From Oscillibacter sp. (lineage in GTDB: Bacteria > Bacillota > Clostridia > Oscillospirales > Oscillospiraceae): a stretch of 37,042 nucleotides of DNA. The notes beneath the pieces are model-generated. The model was not told the DNA's origin. It ran no database searches and saw nothing but the letters and a program-made list of their open reading frames with translations. The DNA lies in NCBI GenBank assembly GCA_022652655.1, contig JALCRQ010000009.1, forward strand, positions 1 to 37,042, written 5' to 3'. Positions 1-7,729 of the stretch are shown here, in pieces. Position numbers and translations under genes: made by a program. Position 1 is the first letter of the stretch, and each line of letters begins with the position of its first letter.

Positions 1-1465
1 GGGCGGGGCCGCCGCACTTGGGGCAGGTGGTGTTGACCCAGTCCGTCATGGCGGCCAGCGGGGACTCGCCGTCCTCGGTGGGCTCGTAATTCTCCACGTC
101 CGGCAGTTCCAGCGGCAGCTGATCCTCGCTCAGAGGCACCCAGCCGCACTTGGGGCAGTTCACCATAGGGATGGGCTCGCCCCAGTAGCGCTGGCGGGAA
201 AAGACCCAGTCCCGCAGCTTATAGTTCGTCTTGGGCCGGCCGATGCCCTGGTCGGTCACGTACTTTTTCATGGCGGGAATGGCGTCCTTTACGGTCATGC
301 CGTCCAGGAAGCCGGAGTTCACCATGATGCCGGTGTCATCCTTCAGGGTGAAGGCCTCTTTTGTAATATCGCCGCCCCGGACCACCTCCACGATGGGCAC
401 GCCGAATTTCGTGGCGAAATCCCAGTCGCGCTGGTCATGGCCGGGCACGCCCATGACAATGCCGGTGCCGTAGGTGATGAGCACGTAATCGGACACAAAG
501 ATGGGGATTTTCTTCCCGTTGACGGGGTTTACCGCCTCAATGCCGTCCAGCCGGACGCCGGTCTTGTTCTTATTGAGATCGGTGCGCTCCAGGTCGGACT
601 TCCGGGAGGCCTCGCCGATATACCGCTGCACCTCGTCCCAGTTCTTGATCTGATCCTTCCACTTGTTCAGGTACGCGTGCTCCGGGGAGAGCACCATATA
701 GGTCACGCCGAAGAGCGTGTCGCAGCGGGTGGTGTAAACCGTCAGCTTTTCGCCGTTGGTGGCGGTGAAATCCACCTCTGTGCCGGTAGAGCGGCCGATC
801 CAGTTGCGCTGCTGGATCTTGACACGCTCAATATAATCCACATCGTCCAGATCGTCGATGAGCCGCTGGGCGTATTTGGTAATCCCCAGCATCCACTGGC
901 TCTTTTCCTTGCGGATGACCGGCGCGCCGCAGCGCTCGCACACGCCCTCCACCACCTCCTCGTTGGCCAGCACGCACTTGCAGGAGGTACACCAGTTCAC
1001 GGGCATGGTGGTTTTATAGGCCAGGCCGTGCTTGTACATCTGGAGGAAAATCCACTGCGTCCACTTGTAATAGGAGGGGTCCGTGGTGTTGATCACCCGA
1101 TCCCAGTCAAAGGAGAAGCCCAGCATCTGCAGCTGAGCGCGGAAATTCTCGATGTTGTCGTGGGTCACCTTGGCGGGATGGATGTGCATTTTGATGGCAT
1201 AGTTCTCCGTGGGCAGGCCGAAGGCGTCAAATCCGATGGGAAAGAGGACGTTGTAGCCCTGCATCCGCTTTTTGCGGCAGATGATGTCCATAGCCGTAAA
1301 GGGCCGCGGATGGCCCACGTGGAGGCCCTGGCCGGAGGGATACGGAAACTCGATGAGGCCGTAGAACTTGGGCCGGGCCGCATCACCCGTCACGGCGGCA
1401 AAGGGCTTTTCCTCCAGCCACCGGGTCTGCCATTTCTTTTCAATCGCTGTAAAATCGTATTTCAT
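1..1465 (-). CDS. leuS: Leucyl-tRNA synthetase, 5' part (runs off left edge)
   Basis: Charges tRNA-Leu with leucine in the cytoplasm. Only the first 488 codons are present; the frame is open to base 1. Visible parts: the class I HIGH motif as HVGH at residues 49-52 within [11 protein letters not shown]; a Cys-rich zinc-type insert (WCTSCKC and CERCG) near residues 155-185; the CP1 editing domain with TTRCDTLFG and a [12 protein letters not shown] segment; and a second CPKCG at the window edge. The KMSKS loop and anticodon-binding region lie outside. The ATG follows AAAGGA with a rather long gap of 12 bases. The gene lies 170 bases downstream of a T-box terminator and has its own promoter, so it is probably controlled by uncharged tRNA-Leu. 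Confidence 0.97.
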   Translation of the reverse strand, partial: MKYDFTAIEKKWQTRWLEEKPFAAVTGDAARPKFYGLIEFPYPSGQGLHVGHPRPFTAMDIICRKKRMQGYNVLFPIGFDAFGLPTENYAIKMHIHPAKVTHDNIENFRAQLQMLGFSFDWDRVINTTDPSYYKWTQWIFLQMYKHGLAYKTTMPVNWCTSCKCVLANEEVVEGVCERCGAPVIRKEKSQWMLGITKYAQRLIDDLDDVDYIERVKIQQRNWIGRSTGTEVDFTATNGEKLTVYTTRCDTLFGVTYMVLSPEHAYLNKWKDQIKNWDEVQRYIGEASRKSDLERTDLNKNKTGVRLDGIEAVNPVNGKKIPIFVSDYVLITYGTGIVMGVPGHDQRDWDFATKFGVPIVEVVRGGDITKEAFTLKDDTGIMVNSGFLDGMTVKDAIPAMKKYVTDQGIGRPKTNYKLRDWVFSRQRYWGEPIPMVNCPKCGWVPLSEDQLPLELPDVENYEPTEDGESPLAAMTDWVNTTCPKCGGPA

Positions 1466-1634
1466 GCTTATGACCATTCCTTTCAGTTCACTTTAAAGGC
1501 ACAATCGACCATGAAAAAATGGCCATCCTTGTGCGGGCTGTCCGCCCGCCGCCGAAGCGGCGGGAAAAGCGCGCGGAAAAACGTGCGGTTTGACCTTGGG
1601 CCTCTCCTCCGTATTTCCTGTGCGCGGAATGCTG

Positions 1635-1667
1635 AAAAAGCGCCCCTGACCCATCGGTCAGGGGCGC
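1635..1667 (-). terminator. T-box attenuator hairpin of leuS
   Basis: Perfect 12-bp arms (GCGCCCCTGACC with GGTCAGGGGCGC, 1640-1651 and 1656-1667), a 4-base loop, then five U in the transcript (1635-1639). It lies right after the T-box motif, as expected for the premature terminator of a T-box switch. Confidence 0.93.
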
Positions 1668-1897
1668 ATAAGCGCGATACCACCCTGCTTCGGCCGCCGG
1701 TTGCCCGGAGCGGCCCTTACGTGATCCTGCGGATCATCGGCCGATAACGGAGCCAGGCCGTCCCGCCCTGTGCCGGAAAAGCATCGGGCGGAAAACTCAG
1801 GGATCAGTCATACACGAAGCTCCCCCGCCGGCTCACACCGTCCGCCGGCTCTCTTAAGGCGGGATCCTTCGTCTTTTTTCCCCTCAAAGTCGTTAAC
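1635..1897 (-). ncRNA. T-box riboswitch leader of leuS (probable tRNA-Leu sensor)
   Basis: The leader carries T-box hallmarks in transcript order. A Stem I closes with ACGAAG/CTTCGT and contains an AGAGAG bulge and a GGTGTGAGCC distal loop. A conserved T-box sequence AGGGTGGTATCGCG lies at 1686-1673. It is followed at once by a 12-bp GC hairpin and a run of five U. The T-box bases would pair with the 5' arm of this hairpin to form the antiterminator when uncharged tRNA binds. In the specifier side of Stem I, CUG (1807-1805) followed by A is the best codon candidate and is a Leu codon, matching the downstream gene. The family call is firm; the specifier assignment is inference. Confidence 0.9.
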
Positions 1898-1903
1898 GTG
1901 GAT

Positions 1904-1932
1904 ATTCTATGAGGATTTCTGGATTTTGTCAA
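1904..1932 (-). promoter_or_regulatory. Sigma-A-like promoter of leuS
   Basis: TTGACA (1932-1927), a 17-base spacer and TAGAAT (1909-1904) on the minus strand. Predicted start near 1897, just before the first bases of T-box Stem I. The promoter lies directly after the rsfS stop codon, so leuS can be transcribed apart from the upstream operon. No clear terminator separates rsfS from it. Confidence 0.85.
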
Positions 1933-1978
1933 GGAAATTCTCCGCTTTCCCCCGGGGAATATCAACAAACCCGTCCGC

Positions 1979-2338
1979 TCAGTCCGCCGTCAGCACGCCG
2001 GAGAGATCCACGGGTTTTCCGTCGTTCCAGAGCCGCTCCAGGGAGTAGAACTCCCGGGCCTCCTTGGAAAAGACGTGCACCACCACACAGCCGTAGTCCA
2101 GGAGCACCCAGGTTCCGTTTCGGTAGCCCTCCCGGCGGAGGACATGCTCCCCCTGCTGATCCAGGCTCTCCTCCACTGCGCCGCAAAGGGCGTTGATCTG
2201 TGTGTTGGACGTGCCGGTGCAGATCACAAAATAGTCTGCAATCGTGGTCAGATCGGTGATTTCAATGGCCGCGATCCCCTGTCCTTTTTTCCCGTCCAGA
2301 GCCTTTGCGGCTGTCAGTGCGATTTCTTTCGGTGTCAT
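1979..2338 (-). CDS. rsfS: Ribosomal silencing factor RsfS
   Basis: Member of the RsfS/YbeB/DUF143 family, which binds ribosomal protein uL14 and blocks joining of the subunits when nutrients are low. The 119-residue protein shows the usual core: TIADYFVICTGTS, an amphipathic helix, then WVLLDYGCVVVHVF and the closing EAREFYSLERLW. Start chosen at 2338 because AAAGGA sits 7 bases upstream. An ATG at 2362 overlaps the stop of the preceding LCP gene (ATGA) but has no better site and would add residues absent from relatives. Last gene of the smc-to-rsfS operon; the yhbY-nadD-yqeK-rsfS order is a familiar Firmicutes arrangement. Confidence 0.95.
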   Translation of the reverse strand: MTPKEIALTAAKALDGKKGQGIAAIEITDLTTIADYFVICTGTSNTQINALCGAVEESLDQQGEHVLRREGYRNGTWVLLDYGCVVVHVFSKEAREFYSLERLWNDGKPVDLSGVLTAD

Positions 2339-2358
2339 AGTTTTTTCCTTTCTGTCAA

Positions 2359-3858
2359 TCATTGCGCCGCATCCTGTGCCGGCGCCGGATCAACCTCGGC
2401 GGGTGTCTGAGGCACGGTGGGCTCCGTCGCGGCGGGCGGTACGGCGGTGCCGCCGGTCTCTGTTCCGGTCTCGCCGCCGGTGCCCGTGCCGGTCTCGCCG
2501 GAGGTACTGCCGGTATCGCCGGGTCCGGTCTCGCCGCCGGTGCCCGTGCCGGTTTCGCCGGAGGTGCCGCCGGTATTGCCGGTGCCGGTCTCGCCGGAGG
2601 TGCCGTCGGACTCATTGCTGGAGGGATCCTCAGGCTGAATGACATCCGGTTCCTTGTCCACGGGCTTGGTGCTGGTTCCGGCGGGAACGCTGGGCTTCAC
2701 CGTCGCCTTGGAATCCTCCACATGCCCGGTGGTGGAGCTGATACTGCCGTTGGCGTTGACGGACATAATGTCCAGCTGGCTCATCACCGAAGCCTTCACA
2801 AACGGGCTGAGGTCACTGTTCACCAGTTCCAGCAGCTCGTCCGCCTTGGGCACCACATAGGACATGTACTGGCGATAAATCCGGCTCCAGCAGGAAACGT
2901 TCTCATTGGGCATGGTGACGAAATTGACGTTGTCCATGCTCAGTCCGCCTAAGATGGCGGCCTTGCCGAACCAGAAAAGATTCTGAACCGACAGATCCGT
3001 CTTGACGTTTTCGTTGAAGATTTTGGCGAATTTTTCAATTTTTGTCACATTTTTGACCTGAAGCAGCTGCTTGATGACGGCCTTCATAAAGCCCTGCTGG
3101 GTTTTAATCCGTCCCAGGTCGCCGTCCGCGTAGCCGTTTTTGCCGTCCCGGAAACGCACGACGCCCATGGCCTGGCTTCCGTTGAGCTTCTGATAGCCCT
3201 TTTTGATGTGAATGGACAGATCCTGATACGGATCCTCATAATCCATATTCCGGGGCACGTCATAGTAGACGCCGCCCACGGCGTCCACCAGCTTGCCCAC
3301 AGCCTCCCATTCCACCACCACCTGGAAGTCCGGCTCAAAGCCCACCAGCTGGGCGATCTCCTGATAGAGGGCGTGAATGCCCTTGTCTCCTCCGCCCTTC
3401 TGGTTGTACACGGAATTGATCTTCTTGATGTCCCAGGGGACGTTGACCATGGTGTCCCGGGGGATGGACATGACCGTCATCTTCTGGTTGGTCACATCGT
3501 ACGAGCAGAGCATCATGGTATCCGTGTTGCCTCCGCCGCCGGTATCCCGGCCCAGCAGAAGGATTGTATAATAGTCCTTGGATTTTCTCTCGCCGGAGGC
3601 CAGGGGCGCAAGACTGCTGTCCCCCGTCTGCGCCGAGGAATCCGGCTTCAGTCCCGGCAGATCCGGTCTCACAAACAGCATCTGCCAGGCCGCCACGCCC
3701 ACAATGGACACGGCCAGCACCACGCACAGCGCCACCAGGCCCTTCTGCTTCCGCGTCAGACGGCGGCGGTGCTTTTTCCCCCGCCCCCCCTGCTCCGGCG
3801 ACGCATCCTCCGGGTAAAACTCATTCTCTCCCGCGTGCTTTCCTCTATATCTGCTCAA
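2359..3858 (-). CDS. LytR-CpsA-Psr (LCP) family wall-polymer transferase with repetitive C-tail
   Basis: LCP enzymes move undecaprenyl-linked glycopolymers (teichoic acid or capsule) onto peptidoglycan outside the membrane. The 499-residue protein has a basic cytoplasmic N-terminus with KKHRRRLTRKQK, one membrane helix at about 40-65, and an LCP domain at about 95-320. LCP motifs seen: GRDTGGGGNTDTMML, the Arg/Asp pair in SIPRDTMV, and VVRFRDGKNGYADGDLGR with its conserved Arg and Asp residues. From about residue 385 on, a Gly/Thr/Glu/Ser tail contains a 20-residue tandem repeat and ends Pro/Ala-rich. Start is TTG at 3858 with AAGGA about 10 bases upstream; it begins one base after the preceding stop, so translation is probably coupled. 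Confidence 0.93.
   Translation of the reverse strand: MSRYRGKHAGENEFYPEDASPEQGGRGKKHRRRLTRKQKGLVALCVVLAVSIVGVAAWQMLFVRPDLPGLKPDSSAQTGDSSLAPLASGERKSKDYYTILLLGRDTGGGGNTDTMMLCSYDVTNQKMTVMSIPRDTMVNVPWDIKKINSVYNQKGGGDKGIHALYQEIAQLVGFEPDFQVVVEWEAVGKLVDAVGGVYYDVPRNMDYEDPYQDLSIHIKKGYQKLNGSQAMGVVRFRDGKNGYADGDLGRIKTQQGFMKAVIKQLLQVKNVTKIEKFAKIFNENVKTDLSVQNLFWFGKAAILGGLSMDNVNFVTMPNENVSCWSRIYRQYMSYVVPKADELLELVNSDLSPFVKASVMSQLDIMSVNANGSISSTTGHVEDSKATVKPSVPAGTSTKPVDKEPDVIQPEDPSSNESDGTSGETGTGNTGGTSGETGTGTGGETGPGDTGSTSGETGTGTGGETGTETGGTAVPPAATEPTVPQTPAEVDPAPAQDAAQ
2464..2610 (-). repeat. 60-bp tandem repeat encoding the LCP C-tail
   Basis: Two 60-bp units (2464-2523 and 2524-2583) match closely at an exact 60-base offset, and a partial third copy follows to about 2610. 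Each unit encodes 20 residues built from GETGTG and GGETG blocks. The period is a multiple of three, so unit gain or loss would keep the frame open. Confidence 0.85.
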
Positions 3859-3859
3859 A

Positions 3860-5056
3860 TTATTCCGTTCCTTTCAGATATTCCAGCGCCTCCGACGTGG
3901 CGTGGTGGACGGGGTTTCCCCGCTCCCGCATCTCCTGCACGGTCATGCTCAGCCCCAGGGCCAGTCCGGCATCCAGACTGTCATAGCACACTTGTCGAAG
4001 TTTGTCTACACCCGGAAAATCTCTGGTGGGTTCAATGTAATCCGCGAGGTAAATAATTTTCTCCAGCAGCGTCATATCCGCGTGTCCGGTAGTATGCCAC
4101 AGGATGGCGGTAAAAATCTCATCGTCCACCCCGAACACATCCCGGGCGAGATACGCGCCCGTTTTGGCATGCAGCAGCTTCAGCGCGTGCCGCTCCAGCT
4201 CGTCCAGCGGGATCTGATAGCGTGCGCACAGCGCAAGCTGCCCGTCCAGCTCCAGCTTTTTGGTGCAGTCGTGGAGCAGCGCCGCCGTCCGGGCCTTTTC
4301 CACGTCCCCGCCGTACCGCAGCGCCAGACGCACCGCCTCCTGCTCCGTGCCCAGCACATGGGGGATCCGCTTATGTTTGAGATAGGACAGCGCCGTGGGC
4401 CGCAGCTGGAAGGGCGGCAGGTGTCTGAGATCCGCGCAGGTCCCGTACAGCCCCTCCCGCAGGATGTAGCCGTAAACCGCGGGGGGCAGGAGCGCGCTGC
4501 CGCCGCCGGCGCGCAGAGACGCGCGCAGTTCGGTGGAGGAAACGGAGCGTACGCCGGGCACGCTCATGGTGTAGATCCGGGCAGAGGGACACAGGCGGTA
4601 CAGCCGCTCCCGCTGAACCTCAAAGGGAGCTTCCATGTCCTCCTGCGTGCGGCCGAAAGCCACAATGCCCGCCAGGGACAGAATCTTCTCCGGCGCGTGC
4701 CAGGTGTGGAGGCTCAAAAACATGTCGGCGCCCATCAAAAGCCAGAACTCCGCCTCCGGATAACGCCTGTGCAGCTCCTCCAGCGTATCGGCGGTGTAGC
4801 TCCTGCCGGCGCGCCGCAGCTCCAGATCCAGCGTCTCGACACAGTCGCCCAGATTCATCTGCTCGGCTGCCAGGCGCGTCATCTCCAGCCGCTGTTCCGG
4901 CCGCGGACTGCCGGGCGGAAGCTCCTTGTGCGGCGGAAGGCTGTCCGGTATAAAAAGCAGCCGATCCAGCTTCAGCGTCTCCAGCGCCGCCCGAGCCGAC
5001 GTCAAATGTCCCAGATGCGGCGGATTGAACGTTCCGCCGTAAATTCCTATGCGCAT
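3860..5056 (-). CDS. nadD: Fusion: nicotinate-nucleotide adenylyltransferase (NadD) + YqeK-type HD phosphohydrolase
   Basis: One 398-residue frame joins two enzymes that are usually separate adjacent genes. Residues 1-200 are NadD, which makes deamido-NAD from nicotinate mononucleotide and ATP: YGGTFNPPHLGH (HxGH at 14-17) and SSTELR at 173-178, the ISSTxxR-type nucleotide-binding motif. Residues 215-398 are the YqeK HD domain, a family known to cleave Ap4A symmetrically: AALLHDCTKK (HD near 262-263), the WHTTGH segment and LADYIEPTRDF. Start taken at 5056 (MRIGIYGG) with GGAAG 11 bases upstream; an ATG at 5074 is possible but has no clear binding site. The gene lies between yhbY and lcp in the operon. 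Confidence 0.95.
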   Translation of the reverse strand: MRIGIYGGTFNPPHLGHLTSARAALETLKLDRLLFIPDSLPPHKELPPGSPRPEQRLEMTRLAAEQMNLGDCVETLDLELRRAGRSYTADTLEELHRRYPEAEFWLLMGADMFLSLHTWHAPEKILSLAGIVAFGRTQEDMEAPFEVQRERLYRLCPSARIYTMSVPGVRSVSSTELRASLRAGGGSALLPPAVYGYILREGLYGTCADLRHLPPFQLRPTALSYLKHKRIPHVLGTEQEAVRLALRYGGDVEKARTAALLHDCTKKLELDGQLALCARYQIPLDELERHALKLLHAKTGAYLARDVFGVDDEIFTAILWHTTGHADMTLLEKIIYLADYIEPTRDFPGVDKLRQVCYDSLDAGLALGLSMTVQEMRERGNPVHHATSEALEYLKGTE

Positions 5057-5092
5057 GGCACGTTTCACTTCCATTCAGCAAACATCCGGGCA

Positions 5093-5425
5093 TCAGCCCT
5101 TCTCTTGATTTCCCGCGCTCTTTACCAAAACGATCCGATCCTTTTTGTCCTTCCGGTGGCTCTGCCGGTAGAGCACGAACCGCGTTCCGATCACCTGCAC
5201 CACCTCGGCCCGGGCGGCCGCCGCCAGTTCCTCTGCAGCGGAGCGGGCGTCATAGGTGAGGTTGTTGTCCAGAACCCGGCCTTTGATCAGTTCCCGGGCC
5301 TCCAGCGCGTCGTTGGTCTGGCGGATCAGATTGTCCGTCAGGCCGTCCTTCCCAATCAGCAGGATGGTGTCGATCCCGTTGGCCAGGGCGCGCAGCTGCG
5401 CTCTCTGCTTGCTTGTCAAATCCAT
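5093..5425 (-). CDS. yhbY: YhbY-family CRM-domain RNA-binding protein
   Basis: Small (110 residues) CRM-domain protein of a family that associates with pre-50S ribosomes. The domain fills the protein: LTSKQRAQLRALA, the GKDG loop (GxxG, RNA contact), LEARELIKGRVL, and the closing VVQVIGTRFVLYRQS. A lysine-rich stretch (RKDKKDR) follows. AAAGGAG precedes the ATG. It sits 23 bases after rdgB and 36 bases before the nadD fusion, in the conserved yhbY-nadD-yqeK context. Confidence 0.95.
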   Translation of the reverse strand: MDLTSKQRAQLRALANGIDTILLIGKDGLTDNLIRQTNDALEARELIKGRVLDNNLTYDARSAAEELAAAARAEVVQVIGTRFVLYRQSHRKDKKDRIVLVKSAGNQEKG

Positions 5426-5448
5426 AAATGCTCCTTTTTATTGAGACG

Positions 5449-6045
5449 TTATTTTTTCAGATAGGTTTCCAGTTTGTCCGCAAATTCTTTGAGCGCCTTG
5501 CCGCGGTGGGAGATAGACGCCTTCTCCTCCTCCGTCATCTGTGCAAAGGTCTTTGCCTTGTCAGGCACGAAAAACACAGGATCGTAGCCGAATCCGTCCG
5601 TTCCCATGGGCGCGTAGGCGATGGCGCCGTCGCACCGCCCCTCCGCTGTCAGCACATCGCCGCCGGGAAATACGCAGGCCACCGCGCAGGTGAAGTGCGC
5701 GCTTCTGGACGGCGCGCCCCGCAGGGAGTTCAGCAGCAGCAGATACCGTCCCCGGTCGTCCAGCTCTCCGCCGCCGTACCGGGCGGAGTGAACCCCGGGC
5801 CCGCCGTTCAGCGCGTCCACGCAGAGGCCGGAATCGTCGGCAATGGCCGGCAGCCCGGCGGCGGCGCAGACCGCCCGCGCCTTGATCAGGGCGTTTTCCG
5901 CAAAAGTCTCCCCCGTCTCCTCCGCCTCCGCCCGAATGTCCAGGTCAGCGGGCATGACCGCCTCCACGCCGAACCGGCTTAAAATTGCCGACATCTCCTT
6001 CAGTTTGCCCGGATTGTGGGTTGCCAGAACAAATTTTTCCGCCAT
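5449..6045 (-). CDS. rdgB: XTP/dITP pyrophosphatase (RdgB/HAM1 family)
   Basis: Hydrolyses non-canonical purine triphosphates (XTP, dITP, ITP) to the monophosphate, keeping them out of DNA and RNA. The 198-residue protein has all family motifs: LATHNPGKLKEM at the N-terminus, ADDSGLCVDALNGGPGVHSARY, GFGYDPVFF and SHRGKAL near the C-terminus. Its ATG at 6045 overlaps the TGA of rph (TGATG), which supports this start over an in-frame ATG at 6108 and implies translational coupling. rph next to rdgB is a common pairing in Firmicutes. Confidence 0.97.
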   Translation of the reverse strand: MAEKFVLATHNPGKLKEMSAILSRFGVEAVMPADLDIRAEAEETGETFAENALIKARAVCAAAGLPAIADDSGLCVDALNGGPGVHSARYGGGELDDRGRYLLLLNSLRGAPSRSAHFTCAVACVFPGGDVLTAEGRCDGAIAYAPMGTDGFGYDPVFFVPDKAKTFAQMTEEEKASISHRGKALKEFADKLETYLKK

Positions 6046-6767
6046 CACAGCCGCCCTCCCAGTATTTTCTTCTGCAGGGCGATGAGCTCCCGGTTTCCCT
6101 TGGCGCACAGGCGCACCAGCCCCTGCTGCTCGCCCACGGTGAAGGCGCGGCCCTCGCCGGTGCCCTGGAGTTCAATGAGCTCCCCCGCCTCGTCCATCAC
6201 GCAGTTGAAATCCACCTCGGCACGGCTGTCCTCGCTGTACCGGAGATCCAGCATCAGCTCGCCGCCCACGATTCCGGCGCTGATGCCGGAGACGAAGCGC
6301 CGCACGGGCGTTGCGCCCAGGACGCCGTCCTTCACCAGTGACCTGCAGGCCAGCGCAAGGGCGATAAATCCGCCGGTGACGGAGGCCGTCCGGGTGCCGC
6401 CGTCGCCCTGCAGCACATCGCAGTCAATGGTGACGGTGCGCTCGCCCAGCCGGGTCAGATCTACGGCGGCCCGCAGACTGCGGCCCACCAGGCGCTGAAT
6501 TTCGGCGCTGCGGCCGGAGAGCTTCAGCTTGTCGATGTCCCGGCGGCTGCGCTCCCGGTTGGCCCGGGGCAGCATGGAGTACTCCGCCGTCACCCAGCCG
6601 CAGCCCTCGGCCACATGGGGCGGCGTCCGGTCCTCCACACTGGCGCAGCACAGCACCTTTGTGTCGCCGCAGGCGATGAGGCAGCTGCCCTCGGCAAATT
6701 TGACAAAATCCGTGGTAATCTCAATGGGGCGCAGTTGATCGAACGTCCGCCCGTCTTCTCTCGTCAT
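6045..6767 (-). CDS. rph: Ribonuclease PH
   Basis: Phosphorolytic 3'-to-5' exoribonuclease that trims tRNA 3' ends. The 240-residue length is typical. Motifs: [10 protein letters not shown] at the N-terminus, GDTKVLC, the RERSRRDI-type arginine stretch, and [19 protein letters not shown] at about 113-131. Start at 6767 is set by AAAGGAG just upstream and by [14 protein letters not shown] matching the family N-terminus; a 40-codon upstream extension in frame is low-complexity and rejected. It sits 67 bases after ftsY and overlaps rdgB. Confidence 0.97.
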   Translation of the reverse strand: MTREDGRTFDQLRPIEITTDFVKFAEGSCLIACGDTKVLCCASVEDRTPPHVAEGCGWVTAEYSMLPRANRERSRRDIDKLKLSGRSAEIQRLVGRSLRAAVDLTRLGERTVTIDCDVLQGDGGTRTASVTGGFIALALACRSLVKDGVLGATPVRRFVSGISAGIVGGELMLDLRYSEDSRAEVDFNCVMDEAGELIELQGTGEGRAFTVGEQQGLVRLCAKGNRELIALQKKILGGRL

Positions 6768-6834
6768 CCCGTATCTCCTTTCTGCACTCAGCCGCCGTCC
6801 TCCGGCGGCCGAAAGCGGCCCCGTCCCTGCAATA

Positions 6835-7707
6835 TCAGACGATGGCCTCCACATACTCCCTGGCATTGAAGGGCTTGAGATCGTCAATGCCCTCGCCCAT
6901 GCCGGCGAATTTCACGGGAACGTGCAGCTCCCGGGCGATGGCCATGGCAATGCCGCCCTTGGCGGTGCCGTCCAGCTTGGTGAGGATGATCCCGGTGAGG
7001 CCGGCGGTCTCCTGGAACTGCCGGGCCTGAATGAGGCCGTTCTGACCGGTGGTGGCGTCCAGCACCAGCAGCGTCTCCCGGGCGGCGCCCGGCGCCTCCC
7101 GGTCGATGATTTTGGAGAGCTTTCCCAGCTCCGCCATCAAATTCACCTTGTTGTGAAGGCGCCCGGCGGTGTCGCACAGCACCACGTCCGTGTTCCGCGC
7201 CTTGGCGGAGCGCAGGGCGTCAAAGAGCACGGCGCCGGGGTCGGCCCCCTCGTTCTGGCGCACCAGCTCGCAGTCGGCCCGCCGGGCCCAGATCTCCAGC
7301 TGATCGGCGGCGGCAGCCCGGAAGGTGTCCGCCGCGCAGAACAGGACGCTCCGTCCCTCCTCCCGGAGCTGGTGGCCCAGCTTTCCGATGGAGGTGGTCT
7401 TGCCCACGCCGTTGACGCCGATAATCAGCACCACGGAGGGGCGGGTGGAGAGATCCAGCGACGTGTCCCCCACATCCATCTCCCCAATGAGGATCTCCCG
7501 CAGCGCGGAGCGAATGGCCTCCGGATCCCGGAGCTTCTCCTTTTTGACCCGGCCCCGGAGCTGTTCCACCGCGTCGGAGGACGTCTCCACGCCCAGATCC
7601 GCCAGAATCAGCGCCTCCTCCAGTTCGTCGAAAAACGCCTCGTCCGCCTCGGTAAAACCGCCGAAAAGGCTGGTGGTAATATTTTTAAGTTTGCTGAAAA
7701 AGCCCAT
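6835..7707 (-). CDS. ftsY: Signal recognition particle receptor FtsY
   Basis: SRP-receptor GTPase that docks SRP-ribosome complexes at the membrane for co-translational insertion. The 290-residue protein is the NG core only: a short N domain (about 1-80), G1 as GVNGVGKT at 97-104, [34 protein letters not shown], and the closing [17 protein letters not shown]. It lacks the long acidic A domain of E. coli FtsY, as is usual in Firmicutes; the N-terminal [16 protein letters not shown] stretch could be the membrane-binding helix. It starts 22 bases after smc with AAAGGA upstream; smc-ftsY is a conserved pair. Confidence 0.97.
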   Translation of the reverse strand: MGFFSKLKNITTSLFGGFTEADEAFFDELEEALILADLGVETSSDAVEQLRGRVKKEKLRDPEAIRSALREILIGEMDVGDTSLDLSTRPSVVLIIGVNGVGKTTSIGKLGHQLREEGRSVLFCAADTFRAAAADQLEIWARRADCELVRQNEGADPGAVLFDALRSAKARNTDVVLCDTAGRLHNKVNLMAELGKLSKIIDREAPGAARETLLVLDATTGQNGLIQARQFQETAGLTGIILTKLDGTAKGGIAMAIARELHVPVKFAGMGEGIDDLKPFNAREYVEAIV

Positions 7708-7729
7708 GATACCATTCCTTTCGCCGCGC

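Noticed and set aside
1544-1563. CCCGCCGC/GCGGCGGG hairpin in the leuS leader
   Set aside because: No U-run after it and no fit to T-box parts; read as incidental GC-rich symmetry.
437-1747. 436-codon plus-strand open frame
   Set aside because: Antisense to leuS and running into the T-box leader; the sense strand is clearly leuS.
3902-5464. 520-codon plus-strand open frame
   Set aside because: Antisense to the nadD/yqeK fusion and yhbY, with no domain resemblance.
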